From assembly GCF_000715075.1 (NCBI RefSeq), contig NC_134085.1, positions 155,214,178-155,278,177 on the forward strand: DNA of 64,000 nucleotides. Direction: 5' to 3'. The first letter of the stretch is position 1. Each line of letters starts with the position of its first letter. Source of the stretch: Nicotiana tabacum (Eukaryota; Streptophyta; Magnoliopsida; Solanales; Solanaceae). Positions 11,987 to 23,615 of the stretch are shown here, piece after piece. The translations under genes and the position numbers were made by a program. The notes below the pieces were generated by a model. That model did not search any database and had not been told where the DNA came from. It worked only from the letters and a program-made list of their open reading frames with translations.

Positions 11987-12930
11987 GAAGAAGTCAGGCG
12001 TCCACCTGGAGAATGAGGATGAAAAATTGAAGAAGAAGTCAGGCGTCCACCTGGAGAATGAGGATGAAAAAATTTAAAAAGAAGTCAGGCGTCCACCTGG
12101 AGAATAAGGATGAAAGATTAAAGAAGAAGTCAGGCGTCCACCTGGAAAATGAGGATGAAGAATTTAAGAAGAAGTCAGTCCACCTGGAGAATGAGGATGA
12201 AAAATTGAAGAAGAAATCAGGCGTCCACCTGGAGAATGAGGATGAAGAGATAAAGAAGAAATCAGGCGTCCACTTGGAGAATGAGGATGAAGAATTTAAG
12301 AAGAAGTCAGGCGTCCACCTGGAGAATGAGGATGAAGAATTTAAGAAGAAGTCAGGCGTCCACCTGGAGAAGGAGGATGAAAAATTAAAGAAGAAATCAG
12401 GCGTCCACCTGGAGAATGAGGATGAAGAATTTAAGAAGAAGTCAAGCGTCCACCTGGAGAATGAGGATGAAGAATTTAAGAAGAAGTCAGGCGTCCACCT
12501 AGAGAATGAGGATGAAAAATTGAAGAAGAAGTCAGGCGTCCACCTGGAGAATGAGGATGAAAAATTTTAAGAAGAAATCAGGCGTCCACCTGGAGAATGA
12601 GGATGAAGAATTAAAGAAGAAAGCAGGCGTCCACCTGGAAAATGAGGATGAAAAATTTAAAAAAAAATCAGGCGTCCACCTGGAGAATGAGGATGAAGAA
12701 TTAAAGAAGAAATCAGGCGTCCACCTGGAGAATGAGGATGAAAAATTAAAGAAGAAATCAGGCGTCCACCTGGAGAATGAGGATGAAGAAAAGAAAGGAG
12801 GAAATCAGGCATCCACCTGGAGAAAGAGGATGAAGAATTTAAGAAGTCAGGCGCCCACCTGGAGAATAAGGGAATACAATTGAAGCAACAGAAGTCAGGC
12901 GCCCACCTGGAGAACAAGGGAATATAATTG
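11987..12930 (+). repeat. Minisatellite of element A 3' region, about 21 x 45 bp
   Basis: The unit has the core CAGGCGTCCACCTGGAGAAT followed by GAGGATGAAGAATTTAAGAA, period mostly 45 bp. Because 45 is a multiple of three, the array reads as a lysine/glutamate-rich peptide (HLENEDE), which is not a gene. The last two units shift to the element B type (GCGCCCACCTGGAGAACAAG). Tandem repeats in the 3' region are a known property of Tat/Ogre elements and a known source of plant satellites. Confidence 0.92.
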
Positions 12931-13296
12931 AAGTATTGAAATCAAAAGCCCGCTCATATGAGAAAGGAGCACACTTAGAGTCAATAAAGCAGAGGAGTCC
13001 AACAAAATCCCCAGTAGGAAACACAAGAGTCCCAAACAGAGAAAGGAAATACGGGACACAATGAAAGGAAATGCAGAATAAGCAAAATGCCCAAGAGTCG
13101 TCAAGATATCAAGACAACAAGAAACGTAAGGGCATGATCTAGATAAGATTTTATAATTCATGTACCATAGTCTGATTTAGCTTTTTGTTTTACCTTTGAA
13201 GCAAGGTGTAATAAGGAGGTCAGCAAGCAGTAAAAGCAGCACGAAACAGCAGTAACTTCACAGTCCCACGGTAGTCCCAGCTACCCAAAACTTCCC

Positions 13297-13365
13297 GAAA
13301 TACATTGACCTGATTCCTTTATAGCCAAGGATATGTAGGAAACCTTTGAAGCAGAGGTTCGGTCA
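13297..13365 (+). other. Two-hairpin motif, copy 2 (upstream of element A polypurine tract)
   Basis: Starts GAAATACATTGACCTGATTCC and ends GAGGTTCGGTCA. Stem 1 is TCCT/AGGA with a 9-nt loop; stem 2 is AACCT/AGGTT. The 180 bases from here to the LTR closely match 53339-53518 in element B. Confidence 0.7.
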
Positions 13366-13465
13366 AATCTTTCAAAAAATGCTTCCCACGGAGTATTTGA
13401 ACGGACAAAAATCGCTCGTATCCGCTCACTTTATCTTTGCACGAAAACTCTTCGAGTTTCCGCAC

Positions 13466-13478
13466 AAAGAGGGGCAGC
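13466..13478 (+). other. Polypurine tract of element A
   Basis: AAAGAGGGGCAGC lies immediately before the 3' LTR, where plus-strand DNA synthesis would be primed. Element B has AAAGAGGGGAAGC at the same place. Confidence 0.82.
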
Positions 13479-16400
13479 AGTGAGCACGTGATTTTTGCCT
13501 CACGAAAACTACTCCAAAATAAATCAAAAATAAAATGAATTTCTTTTAGTGTGCAATTTTAGAATTTGTGTGGCGTTTATTAATTATTTGTGTTATGTCC
13601 ATAAATGTTTACTTTGTCATAGTAAAATAAATAATAAAATAAAACTACATGTGCATGCAATTTAAGATTTTAATTTAAGAAATAAAAAGGAAAATCGCAA
13701 AAATATGTATTTATATTATTTTTTTCGTCATTTAATTATGTCATTATGTGATTAATGTTTTATCTATGTGTTAATAGTTACTAAAAAAAAGTAATCAGTA
13801 TTTTTGTAATGATAATTTTGTTTTTATAATTTTAATTAAGATTTTAATAATTAAGAATAAAATTAGAAAAAAAAATAAATTGTAAAAGTAAAAATCGGAC
13901 CTGGACCTAAATCCAGGCCCAAACAAAATAAACCCCACAGCCCAATCCAAACAACCCCATGTCCGGTCCAATTCAAACAAACCAAACGACGGCGTTTGGT
14001 CATCCTTCATCAAGGGCCGTTGGATTAAATCCATCCAACAGCTGAGATCCCCTACCCTTATCCGGAACCCTTACCCGACCCATTGCCCCGATTCAACCCG
14101 TTCCCCCGAATTAAACCAAATGACATCGTTTGGTTAAATGAGTTGATCCAGACCATTGATCCTGTTTGATCTAACGGTCAAGATTAACTCACCCCTTCCC
14201 TATATAAATCTTAAACCATTACCCCGGCCCCTAACTAAACACCCCCCTCCTCTCTACTGTTCATCATCCCCTCCGAAATCACACCCCTAACCCTAGCCGC
14301 CCTCATTCCCCACCGCCTGAAACCCGACGGCAACAACGCCGCCGGTCACCACCTTAACACCCCAGACTCCTCACAACCTCCTCTTCACGGATCTGGCCTT
14401 AGTTTCCTTCTAATCAGGCCCCAACTCTTCGAATCTTAAATCGAAGGTTGGCCTGAAAACCTTATCTTCTCCAATGGCCTCCAAAATAACACCACAGCTT
14501 CCCCTAAATACCCTCACCACGGATCTGTTAGTTGCATGGCTCGAATCCTTCGAATCTTCATTTGAAGATTCGAGTGAAACCTGACCCTATCCCAACCTAC
14601 CTCAAACTCACACCAGTTACCCACCTGATCTCCCTCGTGCCTAGAATACCATTGGTTTGATTCGAATATACCTAGAAATGTTCGGATTTGAAATCAAAAA
14701 ATCTGAAACCCTAAAAATTTCCAGTCATGGAATTTGTCTAATTCAAGTGAGGGATTGAGGTCTAAGAGACTTTAATCGAGGTATTCTCAGTTGAGAATAC
14801 TTCGAATAAAATCTGTTCAGCCTCAAAAGGTCCAAGTCCGAGTCGACCCTGTGTCCGTGTGAATTTAAAGATTCAAAGGTATTTTTCCTATTTCTTTTTA
14901 TATTCTATGTATATATTGTTACCTGTTTCAGTAGCTGGTGTAAGTTTTAATATTTGTTTAGTTGATTCCGTGATTCTGTCTCATACCCGTCTATTTGATC
15001 AGAATTATACTATTGTTTTTGTTGATTATGATTGTTTATAATATGTGTAATCGACTCGATTAAGTTCGTCAATTAGTTGTTTTGTAAATTCTTATTGCCT
15101 TTAATGCTGATTGTAATACTCTGTTGTCTGTTTTGGTTGTTATCATTTTATTGAAGTCAGTTAATTAGTTCTTCCCAACTAGTTATTTCTTGTTTAATAA
15201 GTCAGAAAGATTGTCGATCATTCGTGTATGTTGATTTCTGAACCAGTTGGTTTCAGGGCATTGTCAGTATATTGACAATGCTCCTGTATTTGTTTAATCT
15301 TAGTTCAATGTTGAAATTCAGTTTAAATTGTTCTTTTGTTCAGTGTGATGTTGTTGTGATGATTAGGTTTAATTTCAATTTTACAAAGTGTTGGTTAAAT
15401 ACAATTGTATTAGGAGGTTAATTATAGGATTGGTTATAGCTGCTTGAACAGATTATAAAATCTGTTCTATATCAGATTCTGATTTTTAGTTTAAAAACAG
15501 TAATAATAGTAGGATTTCAGGGGTATTTCTGGGGATAAAACAGTGAGGGTAATATGATAATAGTAGTGTGCTGAAAGTGGAATGTTAGTGGCTATTAATT
15601 AATGGGATAATGGGAAACAAAGGGTAATGGGAATGCTGGAAATCAGGAAAAAGTTCACTTAATGGGATTTAAAGTAGTTAAAAGCAGATTTTGGATATGA
15701 TTTTCTGGTTTTTAAAAGAAGAAGGGGTCCAGACAGTAGGATGCAAAAAGAGAGGCAGACCTGTATAAGATAGAGGGAATTGGGACTGATTTACAGAGAG
15801 ATTTTGAATACATAGAGGGAGATAAAAGAAAGAAAACTAAGCAGAAAAATCAAAAAAATGAAAATCTGAAGAGGAAGAAGAAAACAGAAAAAGAAACAAA
15901 AACGAGAACACACACATACACACACAATCTGAAACATATGTAGAAGAAGAAAAGAAAAATCAGAAACATATTTTTGAATCTGTCCGGGTCTGTTTTAGTG
16001 GTATTGTTTGGTTCAAATCTGAAAATTTTTCTTAAAATTTTGTTACTGCTCAGCTGGTTTCACGGGTCTTGATCAAACCTGCTGAGTTACTGGTATATTC
16101 TGTTGTTTTGTTGCTGCTGTTACTGCTGAAATTCACCTCTTCTGCCCTCATTTCCAGGTACATATTTTTAAGACTCATGTTGTGAGAAGTACATTGGAAG
16201 AAAAATGAAGTTTGGGATTATAATTATGTCTTTTACTCGTTTAAATCTATTAGTTTAAATTTCAGTTTTGTTTTAGTTATTTAACATGGTAGTATGCTTG
16301 ACATAATGACTATAGTTAATCATTCCCATTTGAATTTCGTATAAATGTTGTAATAGTGGTATATATTTCAGAATTTCATTATGTATAGTTGTGATTGAAT

Positions 16401-17969
16401 TATCAAAAAATAGGAAATATGGCATAAAGTTGGCCATTAATTAAGTCTTGTGGCATTGTTAGTTAAGTAAAGAATAAAAAAAAAACTATATCGCTAGCCT
16501 ATTTTGTCAACCATCCGATTTAGTTGTAGATCAAATAATGTTAGTTTTATTTTGTTTATATATGGCATAATAATGGTTATGTTTATAATCAATAGTTGAA
16601 AGATGCATTAGTACGATCCGTCGTTATGTTCATAATGTTGAAATATGGTGACTAATGTAATATCATCTTATTAAGTCAACATGTAGATTTGTTTTCTTTC
16701 TTAATAACAAATGGCCTAGGAATTTATACAATGCAAAAGTTAGTGTTTAACAATAGTTCACATAGATTGAGAATCAAATTGGTTTGATTATAATATATAT
16801 ATCCCAAACTCAATCATAAGCAGAATTAATCAAAGTAATTTCGCCTATTGGATTAAGAACAAACGATGTAGAAGTAGATTAGATTTATAATGTGTAACAA
16901 TTTTAAGAGTACAAAAATAACATTCGTTGCAAAAAGAATAATGAGAATTCTTCGAAAATATCACTTCCTTTCAAGAATTGATTTTTTTTTAGTTTCATAC
17001 GCTATTCACATTCTGAGTATACATATGTTGTATTTACTAAAAAATAGTGTTAATCATATGTTTATTCTTTTCTTTAAATTTGAATAGCTTGGAGGAATAT
17101 AATTCATACGCGAAAAATATAATTTGTGATCAACGTCTAATAAATTGTAAATTCTTTTCAAAGAATTTAAGGGTATCTCAAAATAAGGATTTCTCATGAT
17201 TTTCATATAAAATAATATGGATGTAATAAACAATTTGCAAACAAAATTTATACTACCATCAAGAATATTTTTGTGATTAGGGATACGTTCGCGTGACCTG
17301 ATTATATTTCTAAAAGCAATTAGAATTATGCGTTCGCGCAACTTCGAGCGAATATTTAATAAAAGGAATTTTTTTCGGAGAATAGCAAATTAATTTCCTA
17401 AAAACCCGAGATGTGCAGTTCACTGTTTAATCATACAAGGGCGACGATGTTCTTAATTTTATTTCTAATTTCGAACGTAGGATTTTTTATAATAAAAATA
17501 TAAAAAAATATTATCAACTTTTTTGTGTACACATATCCGTGGCATGATTCTCTATGATTATAAAAGGTATATAATACGAGTATACGTACGCGTGATTCGT
17601 TTATATAATTGTCAACAATCTAAATAAAAGCGGTAATAAAATCATGTAATAAAAATGTATTTAGTAAAATCAAGATAATTGAGCCAAATATAAAAATAGT
17701 TAAGCGATCGTGCTAGAACCACGGAATTCGGAAATGCCTAACACCTTCTTCCGGATTAACAGAATTCCTTACTCAGGATTTCTGGTTCGCAGAATAATAA
17801 ACAGAGTCATATTCTCCTCGATTCAGGGATTAAAATCGGTGACTTGGGACGCCTTAAAATTCCCAGGTGGCGACTCTGAAACAAACATACAAATTCCGTT
17901 TCAACTTTCCTTTAATTGGAGAAAACTCCCCACGCGCCCCCGCGGGCCCGGTAAAAAGGAGGTGCGACA
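13479..17969 (+). repeat. Element A 3' LTR, 4.5 kb
   Basis: Starts AGTGAGCACG (first base changed from the T seen at 2932) and ends GGAGGTGCGACA. A TATA box is at 14201-14207. The U5 side has the conserved Tat words TGCCTAACACCTTCTTCC and GGTGGCGACTCTG near 17730-17880. From 16729 to its end it is part of the tandemly duplicated segment. No gene inside. Confidence 0.92.
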
Positions 17970-17974
17970 GCGGG
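17970..17974. repeat. Target site duplication of element A, right copy
   Basis: GCGGG directly after LTR end GTGCGACA; partner of 2927-2931. A third copy, made by the tandem duplication, is at 24858-24862. Confidence 0.93.
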
Positions 17975-20590
17975 AATATATCAAAATATCATCAATGAAG
18001 ACTATCATAAATGAGTCCAAATAAGGCCTGAACACTCGATTCATCAAATCCATAAAAGCTGTTGGGGCATTGGTCAACTCAAATGACATGACCAGGAACT
18101 CATAATGCCCGTACCGAGTGCGGAAAGCTGTCTTAGGGACATCAGATGCAATAATCCTCAACTGATGGTAGCTAGATCTCAAATCAATCTTTGTAAACAC
18201 CTTAGCACCCTGAAGCTAATTAAACAAATCATCGATCCTTGGCAATGGATACTTATTCTTGATTGTAACCTTGTTCAACTGTCGGTAATCAATAGACATT
18301 CTCATCGGTCCGTCCTTCTTCCTAACAAACAACACCGGTGCACCCCAAGGCGAAACACTGGGTCTAATGAAACCCTTCTCAAGCAAGTCTTTCAATTGTT
18401 CCTTCAACTCTTTCAACTCCGGCGGGGCCATACGATATGGCGGGATAGAAATGGGTTGAGTGCCCGGAGCCAAATCAGTGCAAAAGTCAATATCCCTATC
18501 GGGTGGCATACTCGGCAGGTCTGAAGGGAAAACATCAGGAAACTCTCGAACAACGGGCACAGAATCAATAGAAGGGACCTCAACACTAGAATCACGAACA
18601 TATGCCAAATAGGCCAAATACCCCTTCTCGACCATACGTCGAGCCTTCACATACAAGATAACACTGCGGGTAGAAGGACCAGGAGTCCCTCTCCACTCTA
18701 AACGAGGCAAATCCGGTAAGGCTAAGGTCACAGTCTTGGCATGATAGTCCAAGATAGCGTGGTAAGGTGATAACCAGTCCATCCCCAATATAACATCGAA
18801 ATCGACCATGTCTAGAAGCAACAAATCCACACAAGTCTCAAGACCCCCAGTCACCACAATACATAAATAGGAATACTCAATGAATCACTAGGTATGACCA
18901 GATACGGTGCAAAATAAGATGACACATACGAGTAGGTAGATCCTGGATCAAATAACACTGAGGCATTTCTATCACAAACTAGAATAGTACCTGTAATGAC
19001 TACATCTGAAGCCTCAGCCTCGGGCCTGGCTAGAAGGGCATAACATAGGGGCTGGGCCCCACCACCCTGAACTACATTTCTGGGATGACCTGCAGCTGGC
19101 TGGCCTCCACCTCTGACGGCCTGAGCTCCACCTCTAGTACCTCTACCTCTACCTCTAGCACCTCTACCCCCACCTCTAGCTGGCTGGGCGGGCTGTGGAA
19201 CACCTGGTGCCTGTACTATAGCACGAGAACCCTGATGCTGAGAGCTACTTGGTGCTCGAGGGGAAAACCTGGAAATGTGACCTGGATCACCATATGTGTA
19301 ACAAGCCCTCGTTTGCTGAGACTGTTGGCCCTGGAGACCTGAATGACCACCTCGAAAACTATGAAGCGGCAGTGCATTGATAGGAACAGGTGGTGCATTG
19401 TAGGACTACTGATCGGGATATTGCATCTGGGGACCACGATCACCTGAAGTAACGAGAGAAACCTGGAGCGCTGACTGAAAGGGACTAGGAGAATGGCCTC
19501 TACCATACGAATTTTGACCTCCGAATGAGGTACCACTGAATTGGCCTTAATGACGGGGCCTCTTTTCTGACCCATGACCTCCTCCCTATGACAGAACCAT
19601 CTCAACTCTACGGGCCACATTGGCCGCCTCCTGAAACTAATCTCATTCCCAGCCTCTCTAGACATCTGAAGACGAATCGTCTGAATAAAACCATCAATAA
19701 ACCTCCTCACCCTCTCTCTCTCTCTCGGTGGGGAGTATGATGAGAGCATGACGAGCTAAGTCGATGAACCTGGTCTCATACTGGGTAACAGTCATGGAAC
19801 CCTGCTGGAGGCGCTCAAACTGCCTCCGATAGGTCTCTCTCTGAGTAACGGGGAGAAACTTCTCCAGGAATAACACTGTAAACTTCTCCCAAGTCAAGGC
19901 TGGCAATCCGGCTGGTCTCGCTAAGCAATAATCCCTCCACCAAGTCTTGGCAGATCCAGACAAGCGAAATGTAGCAAAATCAACCCCATTGGTCTCAACA
20001 ATGCCCATGTTCCTGAGAACCTCATGGCAGCTGTCTAGATAATCTTGGGGATCCTCAGTAGATGCACCGCTGAAAGTAGAAGTGAAGATCTTGGTGAATC
20101 TATCCCGTCTCCACAAAGCATCGGCGGACATAGCCGCTCCATCACCGGTTTGAGGTACCACACCCGGCTGTACTGCTCTAACTGGCTGAACCGCTGGAGT
20201 CTGAATCTGAGGAGCTACCTGCTCCGGAGTATGAGTAGCAGGAGTCTGGGCCCCTCATCCAGCTTGAGAGATGGCTGGTGCTACAGGAAACAAGCCTGCT
20301 CGGGTAACACTCTCCATGAGGCCCTCTAATCGGACCAGAGCATCCTGAAGAACTGGGATAGTAATAAACCCCTCTGGGACCTGAGCTGGGCCCACCGGAA
20401 CTATTGAAACTAGAACCTCCTCATCAAAATCAACCTGAGGCTCCGTCACTGGGGTTGCTGCTCGGGGCTGAGATTTTCCCCTACCTCGGCCTCTAGCACG
20501 GCCTCGGCCTCGCCCTCTGTCCCTCGTGGGAGCCGCTACTGGGGGCTCGGGCTACTGAGCGGAGGATGAGGAAGCGGGGGTTCTCTCCAT
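17970..20590 (-). pseudogene. Tekay-like gag-protease-RT, unit 1
   Basis: Minus-strand gag starts at the ATG ending at 20590. The gag core is at 19694-20161 (STFSGASTEDPQDYLDSCHE, WWRDYC, TWEKFTVLFLEKFLP). A CT-repeat at about 19710-19727 shifts the frame before FIDGFIQTIRLQM. The knuckle near 19270-19320 is degraded (CYTYGDPGH). The protease is damaged: about 41 bp present in unit 2 are missing at 18857. RT follows ([35 protein letters not shown]), a stop replaces the Gln of FNQLQGAK at 18216, then [13 protein letters not shown] and the catalytic [10 protein letters not shown]. The frame is cut there by element A and resumes at 2926. A nonsense codon is also present near the gag start (SAQ*PEPP). 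Confidence 0.9.
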
Positions 20591-20772
20591 CTGCGAAAGA
20601 ACAGAGTAGAAGTTCAATTAGCATTGAGAAACAAAACCGCACGACGAGAAAGAACAAATGTGAAGTTTTTCTTAACTCTGTAGCCTCTGGGGGATAAATA
20701 CAGACGTCTCCGTACTGATCCCTCAGACTGTACTAAGCTTGTCTGATAACTATGAGACTCATGCAACCTAGA

Positions 20773-20784
20773 GCTCTGATACCA
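20773..20784 (-). other. Primer binding site (initiator Met tRNA), unit 1
   Basis: On the minus strand TGGTATCAGAGC, complementary to the 3' end of plant initiator-Met tRNA, sits a few bases inside the LTR edge. This is standard for chromoviruses such as Tekay. Confidence 0.9.
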
Positions 20785-21507
20785 ACTTGTCATGACCTGG
20801 ATTTCCCACCCTCGGGAGTCGTGATGGCGCCTACTAATGGGATCTAGGCAAGCCAAACCTTAACTACTTGCTACACTTTTATTTTTGCTCTTTTTTAACA
20901 AACACAAGTCGATACTATGATAAAAGCGGAATCTTAAATAAATAAGCGGAAGTCAACAATTATATATCTTAAGGTTGCGTCTATTACAACTTTTAAACCT
21001 CAAATACCCCAAAACCTGGTGTCACAGTGTCACATACTGTCTAAGAGTTACTACATACAAGGGCTGAAGAAATACAATACACTGTTTCTGAACAAAAGGA
21101 AACAAAACAGGAAATAGAGATAGAGGGAGACGCCAGGGCCTGCGGACACCTACAGGTCTACCTTGGGTCTCCGAGTGGCCTGAAGGAATCCCTCCAACTA
21201 CTGTCTGAAAGCGGCTCCTAGATATGCACACAGTGCAGCGTGTAGTATCATCACAACCGACCCCATGTGCTGGTAAGTGTCTAGCCTAACCTCGGTGAAG
21301 TAGTGACGAGGCTAGGACCAGACTACCAAATAAACCTGTGCAGTTCATATATATATATATACAGCGGAAAAGAAATACAGAAATAACCAGTCAATGTGGG
21401 AGGGTGAAACATGCTATGAGGGAGATAATAGTTCCGAATAGAAAGGCATCAAGTAAGGAAAGAAACAACATAACGAGAATATCAACAAGGAAGCAGAATC
21501 AACAATT

Positions 21508-21815
21508 GCACGGCATCACCCTTCGTGCTTTTACTCTCAGCCTTACCAAAGCAGTTATATAATAAAAATGTGCACGGCATCACCCTTCGTGCTTTTACTC
21601 TCGTCCTCACCAAACAATCATATAATCAAAAATGTGCACGGCATCACCCTTCGTGTTTTTACTCTCTTTCCTCACCATATAATCAATAGAATCAGCACGG
21701 AATGGTACCTCGTGCGACACGGCATCACCCTTCGTGCTTTACACTCTTTCCTCACAATAGGAAACAATGCACGGCATCACCCTTCGTGCTTTAACACTCT
21801 TCCTCACCCAAACAA
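21508..21815. repeat. LTR sub-repeats with CACGGCATCACCCTTCGTG core, unit 1
   Basis: Five copies at spacings of about 50 to 80 bp of CACGGCATCACCCTTCGTG followed by CTTT-ACTCT-CCTCACC. They are followed by three short ATCCCGGCAAG units (21860-21945). CACG...CGTG gives each copy a small inverted repeat. The same set is at 28446-28745. Confidence 0.85.
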
Positions 21816-22894
21816 GAATCATAAGCAAAGGGGCAAAGGAATAAACAAAATAGTAATAGAGATCCCGGCAAGAGAACAACATCAATAATCTCAACATCCC
21901 GGCAAAGTAGATAATCAATAAAGCAACAATATCCCGGCAAGGGGACAATTTAATAACTCTTTCTCTTTCTTTAACTTTTATTTCATAACTCACTTTACCA
22001 CTTGAGCCAATGCTCCAAAGGGTTCAATCATCTCATATACTTTCACAATTCATAATATAACTTAAGTCGATGCTCAAAAGGGTTCAATCATCTCATATAC
22101 TTTCACAATTCATAATATAACTTGAGCCAATGCTCCTTGATGTTCAAAGGTTACAATTCCTTCTACAAACAACAATTAGAAATCATCCCAAGGCATGAAA
22201 GATAACACAAAATCAAGATCTTCAAAATTTAAAGACTCACGGTCATGCTAGATACCAACGTATAGATACTCGTCACCATGCCTATACGCCGTACTCAACA
22301 ATTATCACGTAGCAAATAAGACTCAACTCCTAATCCCTCAAGTTAAGGTTAGACCAAACACTTACCTCGATGCCTCAAACACAACTAAAGTTTCAATTAT
22401 AGCTTTACCCCTCGATTCCTCCGCCAATTCGCTCGTATCTAGCCACAAGTTACTTAATTACATCAATAAACGCTAAATGAATCAATTTGAATGCATGAAA
22501 ATGAGTTTTCCAAAGTTTTACCAAAAAAGGCAAAATCGCTTACGGGCCCATGTGGTCAAAACCCGAGGTTCGAATCAAAACCCCATCACCCATTCCCCCA
22601 CGAGCTCAAATATGTAATTTGTTTTGAAATCGGGACTCAAATCGAGGTCCAAATCTCCAATTTTTTAAAAACCTAGGTTCTACCCAAAACACCCAAATTT
22701 CCCCCATGAAAATAATTGATTTGAAGTTGAAATCATGTTAAAAGATGTTAATGATTGAATAAAACTAGTTAAAAATGACTTACAATTGATTTGGAGAAGA
22801 AAGGTTGTTTGAAAAATCGCCTCTTATGTTTTTGGGGTCTTAAAAATGAAAAATAACTGAAAATCCCGTCTAAATATACTTCCCTCAGATGCCC

Positions 22895-23245
22895 TGTGCG
22901 GACCGCACAAAATTAATCGCGGCCGCACATGCCTTCCTGTGTTCTGCAGTGATAGGTCTTAGTATTTTGGCCATAACTTTCTCTACAGATGTCCAAATTG
23001 TAATTTTTTACCTTTCTGGAAACTAAACATGAAGGGCTACAACTTTCGTGTTTGAATCATCTCAAAATTCCTTATGGATAAAAAGATATAGGCTTCCGAA
23101 GTCGGACCAGTGAAGTGTTCTTCTCCGCGGAACGCACCAAAACTAATGCGGCCGCACAGGCCCTCACCGCGGTCCGCACAAAATCCAGTGCGGCCGCATA
23201 AGCCCCTCCGCGATAGCATTCCTTTTTGTGCTGACCGCACTGGTC
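22895..23245. repeat. CpG-rich palindrome cluster in Tekay LTR, unit 1
   Basis: Within AT-rich LTR DNA, TGTGCGGACCGCACA (22895-22909, an exact palindrome around A) is followed by GCGGCCGCACA, TGCGGCCGCACAGG, CCGCGGTCCGCAC and GTGCGGCCGCA. One arm has decayed (GTGCTGACCGCAC, kept as GTGCGGACCGCA in unit 2 at about 30168). Possible regulatory or methylation target; function unknown. Confidence 0.75.
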
Positions 23246-23615
23246 GGTTCAGAGGCCTTCCATCTCTCTGAACCTGCAACACCTATGTTTTTAAGCCTAA
23301 GACATCCCGGAACCTACCCGAAACTCACCCGAGCCCTCGGAACACCAAACCAAGTGTGCATACTAACTCAAAAACATCATATGGACCTACTCGTGTAATC
23401 AAATTATCAAAATAACATCATGAATATCAAATTAAATCTCGAGATCAATGAAATTTTCTCAAAACTTCTTTAACCATAAATTTTGCAATTAAAGTCCGAA
23501 TCACGTCATATGACATCAATTTTTCACCAAATTCCACATAAATGTCTTAAATCATATATAAGACCTGTACCGGGTGCCAGAACCAAAATACGGTCCCGAT
23601 ACCATCATGTTCTAT

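Larger units (their letters stand above)
10584..13478 (+). other. Element A 3' untranslated region
   Basis: These 2.9 kb have no gene. Long frames inside 12058-12883 are only the minisatellite read in phase. Order: a two-hairpin motif (10795), three 37-nt hairpins (11131-11304), minisatellite (from 11987), a second two-hairpin motif (13297) and a polypurine tract. Element B has the same order at 49848-53518. Confidence 0.85.
2932..17969 (+). mobile_element. Element A: Tat/Ogre-like Ty3/gypsy retrotransposon, 15.0 kb, nested in Tekay RT
   Basis: Boundaries are set by LTR homology (2932 pairs with 13479), TG...CA-like ends and the GCGGG duplication. Order: truncated 5' LTR, gag-protease, intron, RT-RNase H, archaeal-type RNase H, integrase, a 2.9-kb 3' untranslated region with a minisatellite, polypurine tract, full 3' LTR. 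The second RNase H domain and the long 3' region are known marks of the Tat lineage. The pro-RT intron points to the Ogre branch. The 5' LTR end, primer site, any ORF1 and most of gag are deleted at 4761. By eye about 20-25 substitutions separate the two LTRs over their shared 1.8 kb, so insertion is fairly recent. Confidence 0.92.
16729..23614. repeat. Tandem duplication, unit 1 (6.9 kb)
   Basis: From CAATGCAAAAG at 16729 the sequence is repeated from 23616 onward at about 99% identity by eye, offset 6887 at the start and 6939 at the end (small indels). It covers the last 1.24 kb of the element A LTR, the target duplication, Tekay RT to gag, the primer site and 2.8 kb of the Tekay 5' LTR. 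Unit 1 stops at TGTTCTA (23614). Confidence 0.93.
20788..23614 (-). repeat. Tekay-like 5' LTR, unit 1, truncated by the duplication junction
   Basis: Begins TGTCATGACCTGG on the plus strand (the LTR 3' end on the minus strand). Matches 27724-30553. The outer 360 bp of the LTR, present in unit 2, are absent because the repeat joins the element A LTR at 23615. Contains the CACGGCATCACCC sub-repeats and the GC-palindrome cluster. Confidence 0.9.

Noticed and set aside
12058..12883. Two long lysine/glutamate-rich open frames
   Set aside because: They are the 45-bp minisatellite read in one phase, have no start context, and lie in the untranslated 3' region of element A.
17280..17320. GGGATACG and GACCTGATT in the element A LTR as a further two-hairpin motif
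   Set aside because: The words are in reversed order, without the linkers or pairing arms; chance similarity.
18105..20329. Plus-strand frames opposite the Tekay genes (for example 18105-18524 and 19085-19342)
   Set aside because: Antisense shadows of the minus-strand gag-pol; the composition mirrors repetitive gag coding.
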